DNA of 14,057 nucleotides from JBBSGC01 sp038254525. GTDB taxonomy: Bacteria; Actinomycetota; Actinomycetes; Propionibacteriales; Nocardioidaceae. Each line of letters opens with the position of its first letter. Positions within the stretch are counted from its first letter, which is position 1. Shown here in pieces: positions 1-6,416 of this stretch. The DNA lies in contig JBBSGC010000045.1 in the NCBI GenBank assembly GCA_038254525.1, positions 1 through 14,057 on the forward strand, in the 5' to 3' direction. The position numbers and the translations under genes were made by a program. The notes below the pieces were generated by a model. The model worked only from the letters and a program-made list of their open reading frames with translations, was not told the origin of the DNA and did no database searches.

Positions 1-1668
1 CACTGGATCGGCGAACCGGCCAGCGACTCCAGGACGATCACCTACGCCGAGCTGACCGACGAGGTCTGCCGCGCGGCCAACGCCCTCACCGACCTCGGCG
101 TGGGCGCCGGCGACCGGGTGGCCATCTACATGCCGATGATTCCCGAGACCATCGTGGCGATGCTGGCCTGTGCACGCCTCGGTGCCGTGCACACCGTCGT
201 CTTCGGCGGTTTCTCCGCCGATGCCCTGGCGAGCCGGATCGAGGACTGCGACGCGAAGCTGGTGATCACCGCCGACGGCGGCTACCGACGGGGCGCGCCG
301 AGTGCGCTCAAGCCGGCTGTCGACGACGCGGTGGGGCGCTCGCCAGGCGTGGAGCGCGTGCTGGTCGTACGCCGGACCGGCCAGGACGTTGAATGGGGCG
401 ACAAGGACGTGTGGTGGCACGACGTGGTCGACAAGGCCTCGTCGGACCACGAGCCGGCGATGTTCGACTCCGAGCACCCGCTCTACGTCATGTACACCTC
501 GGGCACGACCGGCAATCCCAAGGGCATCCTGCACACCACCGGCGGCTATCTCACCCAGTGCGCGTGGACGCACTGGGCGGTCTTCGACCTCAAGCCGGAC
601 ACCGACGTCTTCTGGTGCTCCGCCGACATCGGCTGGGTGACCGGCCACTCCTACGTCGTCTATGGTCCGCTGGCGAACGGCTGCACGTCGGTGATGTACG
701 AGGGCACCCCCGACACCCCGGGGAAAGATCGCTGGTGGCAGATCATCGCCGACTACAAGGTGAGCATCTTCTACACCGCTCCCACCGCCATCCGCACCTG
801 CATGAAGTGGGGCAAGGAGCTGCCCGCGAAGCACGACCTGTCGAGCCTGCGCGTGCTCGGTTCGGTGGGTGAGCCGATCAATCCCGAGGCCTACATCTGG
901 TACCGCGAGGCGATCGGCGGCGGGCGTACCCCCGTTGTGGACACCTGGTGGCAGACCGAGACCGGCGCGCAGATGATCTCCCCGTTGCCCGGCGTCACCG
1001 CGGCCAAGCCTGGCTCGGCGATGAAGGCGCTACCGGGCATCGGGGCCGACGTGGTCGATGACGCCGGCACGTCGGTCGCCAACGGCTCAGGGGGCTACCT
1101 CGTGCTCACCGAGCCATGGCCGGCGATGCTGCGCACCCTGTGGGGCGACGACCAGCGCTACCTCGACACGTACTGGTCGCGGTTCCCGGGCCGTTACTTC
1201 GCCGGCGACGGCGCGAAGAAGGACGACGACGGCGACCTGTGGCTGCTGGGGCGGGTCGACGACGTCATGAACGTGTCGGGGCACCGGTTGTCCACCACCG
1301 AGATCGAGTCCGCCCTGGTCTCCCACCCGAAGGTGGCCGAGGCCGCCGTCGTGGGAGCCGCCGACGACACGACCGGACAGGCTGTGGTCGCGTTCGTGAT
1401 CCTGCGGGAGGAGGCCGGTGACGGCGGGGCCGACGTGGTGGCCGAGCTGCGCGCCCATGTGACCCGGCAGATCGGTGCGATCGCCAAACCACGGTCGATC
1501 CTCGTCGTGCCGGAGCTGCCCAAGACCCGGTCGGGCAAGATCATGCGCCGGCTGCTGCAGGACGTCGCCGAGCACCGGGCAGTCGGCGACTCGACGACGC
1601 TTGCCGACTCCGCGGTGATGGACTCGATCTCCGAGCGCATGTCGGGTGCCGGCGCCGACGAGGAGTAG
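1..1668 (+). CDS. acs: Acetyl-CoA synthetase, 5' end outside window
   Basis: AMP-forming acetate-CoA ligase: activates acetate with ATP to acetyl-AMP, then transfers it to CoA in the cytoplasm. The frame is open from the first base (starting HWIGEP) to TAG at 1666-1668, so roughly the N-terminal 100 residues lie upstream of the window. Motifs seen in order: the P-loop YTSGTTGNPKG (about 490-525), WWQTETGAQM (about 949-975), the acidic GRYFAGDGAKKDDDGDLWLLG stretch (about 1190-1250, shown here only as a landmark), the hinge RVDDVMNVSGHR, and C-terminal PKTRSGKIMRR. The SGK lysine (codon 1537-1539) is the residue needed for adenylation, and in Salmonella Acs its equivalent is inactivated by acetylation, so the same control is likely here. 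The full-length C-terminal domain and the WWQTETG pocket favour Acs over propionyl- or other acyl-CoA synthetases. The same gene starts this neighbourhood in M. tuberculosis (Rv3667). Confidence 0.97.
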   Translation, partial: HWIGEPASDSRTITYAELTDEVCRAANALTDLGVGAGDRVAIYMPMIPETIVAMLACARLGAVHTVVFGGFSADALASRIEDCDAKLVITADGGYRRGAPSALKPAVDDAVGRSPGVERVLVVRRTGQDVEWGDKDVWWHDVVDKASSDHEPAMFDSEHPLYVMYTSGTTGNPKGILHTTGGYLTQCAWTHWAVFDLKPDTDVFWCSADIGWVTGHSYVVYGPLANGCTSVMYEGTPDTPGKDRWWQIIADYKVSIFYTAPTAIRTCMKWGKELPAKHDLSSLRVLGSVGEPINPEAYIWYREAIGGGRTPVVDTWWQTETGAQMISPLPGVTAAKPGSAMKALPGIGADVVDDAGTSVANGSGGYLVLTEPWPAMLRTLWGDDQRYLDTYWSRFPGRYFAGDGAKKDDDGDLWLLGRVDDVMNVSGHRLSTTEIESALVSHPKVAEAAVVGAADDTTGQAVVAFVILREEAGDGGADVVAELRAHVTRQIGAIAKPRSILVVPELPKTRSGKIMRRLLQDVAEHRAVGDSTTLADSAVMDSISERMSGAGADEE

Positions 1669-1687
1669 CCACCCGCTTGGTGCGTTC

Positions 1688-1720
1688 GGCGGTCACTGAG
1701 GCCCGTCTTGGCGGTCACTG
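1688..1720. repeat. 11-bp direct repeat pair, 22-bp period
   Basis: GGCGGTCACTG occurs at 1688-1698 and again, identical, at 1710-1720. The 22-bp period is close to two helical turns, so a dimeric regulator could bind both copies on one DNA face. It lies 20 nt after the acs stop and upstream of the small ORF and the holin-like gene. Chance duplication remains possible. Confidence 0.5.
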
Positions 1721-1757
1721 GGGTGGGATGATGCAGGCGTGCCCACAGGGAGGCAGC

Positions 1758-1949
1758 ATGCTGCGGCTGGCCTTCGTGGTGGTGCATGCCGAGCCGCCAC
1801 GGTGTGGCATGGGTGGCATGACGTACTCCCTCGGCGTCGTGCAGCCGAGGGCGGCTCGGTTCTTCGCCGACGACGACGACAAGGCGTACGAACGGTTCAC
1901 GAACGCGAACGCCCCACCGGCGTCGAGACCTGGCCGTCGCCCGCCATGA
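1758..1949 (+). CDS. Doubtful small ORF, 63 aa
   Basis: An ATG at 1758 follows GGGAGG (1748-1753) with 4-nt spacing and opens 63 codons to a stop at 1947-1949. The product starts MLRLAFVVVHAEP, has a central DDDDK acidic run and a Pro/Arg-rich end. I recognise no family. The hydrophobic start is too short for a membrane segment. High-GC DNA gives many chance ORFs, and only the ribosome-binding site argues for this one. Confidence 0.15.
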   Translation: MLRLAFVVVHAEPPRCGMGGMTYSLGVVQPRAARFFADDDDKAYERFTNANAPPASRPGRRPP

Positions 1950-2026
1950 CAGCGCCAGGGCGCGGCGGAAGCCTACTGATGCGACTCTTCGGTGGTGCGG
2001 TCCGGCGCCCGACAGGCGGCGTCCTC

Positions 2027-2032
2027 TAGGCT
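2027..2032 (+). promoter_or_regulatory. Putative -10 box for holin-X gene
   Basis: TAGGCT fits the actinobacterial TANNNT -10 pattern and lies 33 nt before the ATG at 2066. No good -35 is seen at 16-18 nt; the nearest, CCGACA at 2009-2014, is too close. Confidence 0.3.
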
Positions 2033-2065
2033 GCGGCTGCGCGATCACGGCGAACAGGAGCGACC

Positions 2066-2482
2066 ATGAGCCACACCGGATCACACCGTGCGGATCTGAC
2101 TGCGCGCGACGAGGAGCCGACCCTGGGTCGACTCGTCGCCGACGCCAGCCGCGACATGTCCGCGCTGGTACACAGCGAGATAGCGCTGGCGAAGTCCGAG
2201 CTCAAGGTCAGCCTGACCACGGGCGGCATCGGCGCCGGGCTGCTGGCCGCGGCCGCGTTTCTCGGCATGGTCGCGCTCGTACTGTTGTCGGTCACCATCG
2301 CGTACTTCCTGGTCTGGGCAGGCCTCGGCCCGTGGTGGGCCTTCCTCATCGTGACGGTGTTCTACCTCCTGCTCGCCGGCATCCTGGCCCTGTTGGGGCT
2401 GCGCCGGATCAAGCGGGTGCGGGGTCCCGAGCGGACCATCGCAACCACCAAGCAGATCCCTCAGGCGCTCAAGCCGAGCTGA
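2066..2482 (+). CDS. Phage-holin-superfamily III (holin-X) membrane protein
   Basis: A 138-residue protein of the actinobacterial putative holin-X type (Pfam PF07332 by recognition). The N-terminal part (about 1-50) is a soluble, partly amphipathic helix region containing the typical LGRLVADASRDMSALVHSE stretch. Two hydrophobic spans follow, about 52-83 and 89-113, with a short GPWW loop between them. The tail is basic (GLRRIKRVRG). The start is ATG at 2066 after AGGAG (2056-2060). Although named after phage holins, these genes are usually chromosomal in Actinobacteria. There are no phage genes here, so a housekeeping envelope role is more likely than lysis. M. tuberculosis has a small membrane protein (Rv3669) in this slot. 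The gene is convergent with marP, 10 nt between stops. Biochemical role unknown. Confidence 0.88.
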   Translation: MSHTGSHRADLTARDEEPTLGRLVADASRDMSALVHSEIALAKSELKVSLTTGGIGAGLLAAAAFLGMVALVLLSVTIAYFLVWAGLGPWWAFLIVTVFYLLLAGILALLGLRRIKRVRGPERTIATTKQIPQALKPS

Positions 2483-2492
2483 CCTCCAACGC

Positions 2493-3668
2493 TCACACGC
2501 AGCCGCCGGTCGAGACCGCTGTGGTGGCACTGCGCCCGCTGTCGGCGTCCCGTCCGACCTGGGCCGCGGTCAGCGCGTAGCCGGTCGAGCTGTTCGCCAG
2601 CGACGCGGCGAAGACCACGCCGAGCACCCGCCCGTGCGGCGAGAGCAGCGGCCCGCCGGAGTTGCCGGACCTGACCAGCGACCGGATCGAGTACACCTCT
2701 CGGGTCACCGTGCCGTCGTCGTAGATGTCGGGGCTGCTCAGCTGCTGCTTCGCCCGCACCCGTGCCGCCTCCGCGTCGAACGGGCCGTCCTGGGGATAGC
2801 CCAGCACCACCGCCGAGGAGCCTGACTCGACCGGCCCCGCGAACCGCAGCGACCGCGCGCTCAAGCCATCGACCGCCAGCACCGCCACGTCCAGCTGCGG
2901 GTCGTAGACGACGACCTGCGCGTCGTACGTACGGCCCGCGAGGCTGACCGTCGGGTCGGTGACCCCGGCAACCACGTGGGCGTTGGTCATGACCCGCCCG
3001 CTCGCGTACACGAAGCCCGATCCCTCAATCCGACGGTCGCACGAGGTCGCATCGCCCAGCACCTTCACCACCGACGCAGACGCTCCCTGGACTGCCGGGC
3101 GATGCAGCAGCCTCGAGCTCGGCGCCGGTACGTCGACGATCCGCTCGGTGGCGAACGGCTCGAGGTAGCGCGGGAACAAGCTGGAGTCGACCACCCGGTT
3201 GAAGGCCCCCAGCACCGAGACGGCACTGTCAGGCATCACCGCGTCGATCCGCTCGAGCACCGTCGAGCCGCGCACCTCGTCGCCGATGCCCGGCAGCCGG
3301 GCACCGCTGAGGGCGTAGCCGAGCGCCCAGGCGATGCACAGCACCGCTGCCATGCTCAGCGCGGCGCCGCCTACTTTGTCGAGCGAACGCGCGGGGCGCC
3401 AGGTGATCTGGTCACGAATCCGGCTGCCGAGGAACGCACCGATGGCCTGACCCACCGACGCAGCGACCAGCACCACGACCAGCGCGCCAAGCGAGACCCC
3501 CACAGACGGCTGAAGGCCGCCGAGCAGGTGGGGCACCACCGCGATGCCGAGCACCCCGCCGAGCAACAGGCCGGCGGTCGCCGAGGCGCCGGTGACAAAC
3601 CCGCGCCAGTATCCCGAGATGCCGTAGGACAGCGTCACGACGACCAGCAGCCAGTCGAGGATGTTCAC
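2493..3668 (-). CDS. marP: MarP-like membrane serine protease
   Basis: A 391-residue periplasmic serine protease anchored by a CvpA-type membrane domain; M. tuberculosis MarP (Rv3671c) is about 397 residues and is needed for acid and oxidative-stress resistance. Residues 1-125 hold four hydrophobic spans (about 4-17, 30-50, 56-80, 103-121). A linker leads to a chymotrypsin-fold domain (about 195-391). The likely triad is His231 in TNAHVV, Asp260 in PQLDVAVL and Ser337 in RSGNSGGP. Cys210 and Cys390 flank the protease domain and match the positions of the known MarP disulfide. The start is the GTG at 3668, because it overlaps the upstream stop as GTGA and begins at MNILDW; an earlier in-frame start would run 38 residues into the Nudix gene. 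It is the last gene of the nth operon, so it is probably transcribed from the promoter before nth. Confidence 0.95.
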   Translation of the reverse strand: MNILDWLLVVVTLSYGISGYWRGFVTGASATAGLLLGGVLGIAVVPHLLGGLQPSVGVSLGALVVVLVAASVGQAIGAFLGSRIRDQITWRPARSLDKVGGAALSMAAVLCIAWALGYALSGARLPGIGDEVRGSTVLERIDAVMPDSAVSVLGAFNRVVDSSLFPRYLEPFATERIVDVPAPSSRLLHRPAVQGASASVVKVLGDATSCDRRIEGSGFVYASGRVMTNAHVVAGVTDPTVSLAGRTYDAQVVVYDPQLDVAVLAVDGLSARSLRFAGPVESGSSAVVLGYPQDGPFDAEAARVRAKQQLSSPDIYDDGTVTREVYSIRSLVRSGNSGGPLLSPHGRVLGVVFAASLANSSTGYALTAAQVGRDADSGRSATTAVSTGGCV

Positions 3669-4342
3669 AGCGCCCGACCCTGCACGGTTATGGGCACCGG
3701 CCGTACCCGCGCGGCGTCCCACGGCTGCTCCCACCCCACCGAGACGAACAGCCGGGCGACCACACCAGCCGTGAAGCCCCACAGGACCAGCCCGTCACCG
3801 ACGTCGAAGGCCGGCCCCGTCCACCCCGACGGGTGCCGCACCGTGAACCGGTTGCGCGGCTCGAGCAGGTGGGCCAGCGGCACGCGCAGCACCGCGGCCA
3901 CCTCGGCGCTGTCGACGGCGACCACCTCCGACGGCTCGCGCCACCAGCCGAGGACCGTGGTGACCGCGAAGTTGCTGGGCGGCACCCACAGGGCCGGCAG
4001 GAGGCCGAAGACGTCGACGCCGGCCGCGTCGACGCCGACCTCCTCCATCGCCTCCCGCAGCGCCGTAGCCACCGGGCCGTCGTCGTCGCGGTCACTCGCC
4101 CCGCCGGGGAACGCCACCTGGCCGGCGTGTGCCCGCAGGTCATGGGAGCGCTCGGTCAACAGCAGGTCCGGACCGGCGGCGCCCTCGCCGAAGAGCATGA
4201 GTACGGCCGAGGCGCGAGCCGTGACCGGCGGCGGCGGAACGCGCCGGGACAGGTCCCTGGAGGTGATCGACGCGGCGACCTCCGCTAGTGGCTGCAGCCA
4301 GCGCGGCAGCGCATGGGTCTCCCGCTGGGCGGCGGCCGTCAC
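3665..4342 (-). CDS. Nudix hydrolase, CoA-pyrophosphatase type
   Basis: 225 residues. The segment LLTERS..LR..AGQVAFPGG (about 61-81) is the CoA-specific signature of NudL/PCD1/NUDT7-type Nudix enzymes, and REAMEEVGV (96-104) is the Nudix core with Glu100/Glu101 for metal binding. The first Nudix acidic position is Asp, as is common in this subfamily. Family knowledge predicts hydrolysis of CoA or its derivatives to 4'-phosphopantetheine and 3',5'-ADP; the true substrate is not proven by sequence. The start is GTG at 4342, which overlaps the thioredoxin-like stop as GTGA, and its own stop overlaps marP as GTGA. The M. tuberculosis counterpart is Rv3672c in the same operon position. Confidence 0.93.
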   Translation of the reverse strand: MTAAAQRETHALPRWLQPLAEVAASITSRDLSRRVPPPPVTARASAVLMLFGEGAAGPDLLLTERSHDLRAHAGQVAFPGGASDRDDDGPVATALREAMEEVGVDAAGVDVFGLLPALWVPPSNFAVTTVLGWWREPSEVVAVDSAEVAAVLRVPLAHLLEPRNRFTVRHPSGWTGPAFDVGDGLVLWGFTAGVVARLFVSVGWEQPWDAARVRPVPITVQGRAL

Positions 4343-4868
4343 GGGGTCGTTCCCGCGTCGGCCGGCAGGGTCACGCCGAGGTGCTGGTGCACGAGTGCGG
4401 CAGCCTCGGCATACGAGGTCAGGGGACCGCGCACCACGGCGGTCACGCGCCCCGCGGCGTCGACGAACACGGTCTCCGGCAGCCCGATCACGCGCAGGTC
4501 CGGACGTACGGCCGCGCCCGGGTCGGCCGCCGAGGGGTAGGTGACTCCGGACTGCGCCGCCAGCTGGAGCGCCGCAGCCGGGGCGGCGTCGCTGAAGTCG
4601 ATGCCGGGGACCGCGAGCTTGTCGCCGCCGACCTCGTGCACGCGCTGGAGCAGCGACAGCTCGACTCGACACGGTCCGCAGCTGCTCGCCCAGATGTTGA
4701 CCTGCAGCGGCCGCACCAGCGCGGGGGTGTCCACGTCGACGTGCAGGGTCCCGAGCCCAGCGGCAGCTGACCGCCCGGCGAGCTGCTCGCGCCCGAGGAG
4801 CCGCACGCAGCTGCTGCTGCGAGCACGACCGCGACCAGCAGTCCGCCCGCCGTACCGGTTGACCTCAT
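4339..4868 (-). CDS. Thioredoxin/TlpA-like lipoprotein, reading frame broken
   Basis: Two frames are needed to make one recognisable protein. From ATG at 4868 (overlapping the nth stop as ATGA) the first frame encodes a lipoprotein signal: MRSTGTAGG, hydrophobic LLVAVVLAAAAAC with lipobox Cys22 (codon 4803-4805), then a Ser/Gly linker. The thioredoxin fold is in a different frame, running to TGA at 4339: VNIWASSCGPC, with the redox CGPC at 4669-4680, then GLPETVFVD with the cis-Pro region. Joining them needs a -1 shift (as after loss of one base) between about 4702 and 4802. The intact family is an extracytoplasmic disulfide reductase/TlpA-ResA-like protein (Rv3673c in the same slot). I see no canonical X XXY YYZ slip site, so a sequencing/assembly error or a real inactivating indel is more likely than programmed frameshifting. 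Read only in the second frame, an ORF to 4926 exists but lacks a signal and runs back into nth. Confidence 0.8.
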
Positions 4869-5596
4869 GCCGGACCCTCGGCGCGCAGCAAGGCGCGGGC
4901 GGTCGCCTCGTCGGTCGGGCCCGCACCGAAAGCCGGGCACCAGCGGGCCACCGGGCAGGCGCCGCAGGCGGGCTTGCGCGCGTGGCAGCAGCGGCGGCCG
5001 TGCCAGATCAAGTGGTGGTTCAACAAGACCCAGTCGCGGCGCGGGAACAACGCACCGACCTCATGCTCGACCTTGACCGGGTCGGTCTCCTGGGTCCACC
5101 CGAAGCGGCGCGCGAGCCGCCCGAAATGCGTGTCGACCGTGAGCCCGGGAATGCCGAAGGCGTCGCCGAGCACCACATTGGCGGTCTTGCGGCCGACTCC
5201 GGGCAGCGTGACCAGGTCCTCCAACCGCGGCGGCACTTGAGCGCCGAACCGCTCACACAGCGCCTGCGCCAGCGCCAGGATCGAGGCGGTCTTGGCCCGG
5301 AAGAACCCGGTGGGTTGCACCAGCGCCTGCACCACCTCCCGATCGGCGGCGGCCAGCGCCGGTGCATCGGGATAGCGGGCGAACAGCGCGGGCGTCACCG
5401 AGTTGACCCGCTTGTCGGTCGTCTGGGCCGAGAGCACGGTCGCGATCAGCAGCTCGAACGGCGTCGTGAAGTCGAGCTCGGTACGGGCGTCGGGGTAGGT
5501 GCCGGCGAGCGCGCGGTCGATCTTGCGGGCCCTGCGTACCAACGCCGGCGCCGCCGCCGCCGCGGACCCCGACGACGTGGCGGTGGGGGCTGGCAC
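4865..5596 (-). CDS. nth: Endonuclease III
   Basis: 243-residue bifunctional DNA glycosylase/AP lyase that removes oxidised pyrimidines in base-excision repair. The helix-hairpin-helix LPGVGRKTANVVL (131-143) carries catalytic Lys137; VDTHFGRLARR carries catalytic Asp155; the [4Fe-4S] ligands are Cys204-X6-Cys211-X2-Cys214-X5-Cys220. It is complete; the first 20 residues are an Ala/Ser-rich extension common in actinobacterial Nth. The start chosen is GTG at 5596. No Shine-Dalgarno sequence is visible, but TACGCT lies 6 nt upstream, consistent with a leaderless transcript. A start closer to the conserved core is possible, but I see no better signal. First gene of the four-gene operon ending with marP and divergent from crp, as in M. 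tuberculosis (Rv3674c). Confidence 0.96.
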   Translation of the reverse strand: MPAPTATSSGSAAAAAPALVRRARKIDRALAGTYPDARTELDFTTPFELLIATVLSAQTTDKRVNSVTPALFARYPDAPALAAADREVVQALVQPTGFFRAKTASILALAQALCERFGAQVPPRLEDLVTLPGVGRKTANVVLGDAFGIPGLTVDTHFGRLARRFGWTQETDPVKVEHEVGALFPRRDWVLLNHHLIWHGRRCCHARKPACGACPVARWCPAFGAGPTDEATARALLRAEGPA

Positions 5597-5602
5597 GCCT
5601 TC

Positions 5603-5608
5603 AGCGTA
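5603..5608 (-). promoter_or_regulatory. Putative -10 of the nth-marP operon
   Basis: Reading on the minus strand, TACGCT (TANNNT) ends 6 nt before the nth GTG. Transcription would start at or next to the start codon, giving a leaderless mRNA. The -35 zone would fall at about 5626-5631, inside the possible CRP site. Confidence 0.35.
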
Positions 5609-5624
5609 CGGGGATGCGGCACAC

Positions 5625-5640
5625 TGTGACCCGGCACACC
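5625..5640. promoter_or_regulatory. Possible CRP-binding site
   Basis: TGTGA-N6-ACACC compares with the actinobacterial CRP consensus TGTGA-N6-TCACA: the left half is perfect and the right half matches 3 of 5. It lies in the 97-nt gap between divergent nth and crp, 54 nt before the crp GTG, and would overlap the nth -35 region. Autoregulation of crp-type genes is known in relatives (for example glxR of Corynebacterium). The imperfect right half keeps this tentative. Confidence 0.35.
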
Positions 5641-5693
5641 GAGCTACGCCGATGGCGCTCGGCTCCCGCTCTCGCGTGCCGCGAGGAGGATCA

Positions 5694-6371
5694 GTGGACG
5701 ACGGCGTGCTCCGGCAGGCACCTCTGTTCTCGGGGCTCGACGACGAGGCCGCGGCCTCGCTGGGGTCGTCGATGAGCGATGAGCGGCTCCGCCGGGGCGA
5801 GGTGCTCTTCCGCGAGGGCGACAGTGGCGACCGGCTCTACGTGGTCACCGACGGCAAGGTCAAGCTGGGCCGCAGCTCCACCGACGGGCGCGAGAACCTG
5901 CTGGCGATCCTGGGACCGGGGCAGATGTTCGGCGAGCTGTCGCTGTTCGACCCGGGCCCGCGCTCGGCAACGGCCACTGCGGTGACCGACTGCACCTTGA
6001 TGAGTCTCGGCCACGACGAGCTGCTGCGCTGGCTCGTGGACCAGCCACACGTCGCCCGCGGCCTGCTCAACCAGCTCGCCGCGCGGCTGCGCCGGGCCAA
6101 CGACGTCGTCGCCGACCTGGTGTTCTCCGACGTGCCCGGCCGGGTCGCCAAGGCGCTGCTCGACCTGTCTGGCCGGTTCGGCCGCCCGGCCGATGACGGT
6201 ATCCACGTGCACCACGACCTGACCCAGGAGGAGCTCGCCCAGCTGGTCGGCGCCTCCAGGGAGACGGTCAACAAGGCCCTTGCCGACTTCGCCATGCGTG
6301 GTTGGCTGCGTCTCGAGCCGCGCTCGGTTGTGCTCATCGACGTCGACCGGCTCCGCCGCCGGGCCCGCTGA
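5694..6371 (+). CDS. crp: Crp/Fnr-family regulator, CRP
   Basis: 225 residues, essentially the length of M. tuberculosis CRP (Rv3676, 224). The cyclic-nucleotide-binding domain (about 8-120) includes GDRLYVVTDGKVKLGR and the phosphate-binding cassette FGELSLFDPGPRS (79-91; Arg90-Ser91 at the cAMP phosphate contact). A dimer helix (about 121-147) leads to a winged helix-turn-helix with LTQEELAQLVGASRETVNK (176-194), nearly identical in type to mycobacterial CRP. Start: GTG at 5694, preceded by AGGAGG (5684-5689), 4-nt spacing; a longer in-frame opening upstream lacks such a site and overlaps nth. Divergent from nth and convergent with the hydrolase gene behind it (45-nt gap, no clear terminator). 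Predicted global regulator of carbon and redox genes. Confidence 0.97.
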   Translation: MDDGVLRQAPLFSGLDDEAAASLGSSMSDERLRRGEVLFREGDSGDRLYVVTDGKVKLGRSSTDGRENLLAILGPGQMFGELSLFDPGPRSATATAVTDCTLMSLGHDELLRWLVDQPHVARGLLNQLAARLRRANDVVADLVFSDVPGRVAKALLDLSGRFGRPADDGIHVHHDLTQEELAQLVGASRETVNKALADFAMRGWLRLEPRSVVLIDVDRLRRRAR

Positions 6372-6416
6372 GCCACTGTCGCCCCGACGGAACGTCAAGG
6401 GGGTGCTAGAGGTCGC

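Larger units (their letters stand above)
1669..2065. other. 397-nt intergenic region after acs
   Basis: No convincing conserved gene lies here. It holds an 11-bp direct repeat pair (1688-1720), a run of short repeated words around 1801-1820 (TGGCATG twice), one weak small ORF with a Shine-Dalgarno sequence (1758-1949), and the leader of the next gene with a -10-like TAGGCT at 2027-2032. I found no stable hairpin plus T-run behind acs, so no intrinsic terminator is called. Confidence 0.5.

Noticed and set aside
1194..2084. Long minus-strand open frame across the acs end and the gap
   Set aside because: Arg/Ser/Pro-rich composition typical of antisense frames in GC-rich genes; no domain and no ribosome-binding site.
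2066..2482. Prophage signal from the holin-like protein
   Set aside because: No endolysin, structural or integrase genes nearby; the holin-X family is commonly chromosomal in Actinobacteria, and M. tuberculosis has a membrane gene at the same place.
2976..4544. Long (522 codon) plus-strand open frame opposite marP and the Nudix gene
   Set aside because: Antisense shadow: His/Arg/Ala-rich with no family features, while the opposite strand encodes conserved catalytic motifs.
4702..4802. Programmed -1 ribosomal frameshift in the thioredoxin-like gene
   Set aside because: No X XXY YYZ heptamer in the first frame and no clear downstream stimulatory structure; an indel or sequence error is simpler.
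6384..6397. GACG-GAA-CGTC hairpin between convergent crp and MBL genes as terminator
   Set aside because: Only a 4-bp stem and no T-run; too weak to call.
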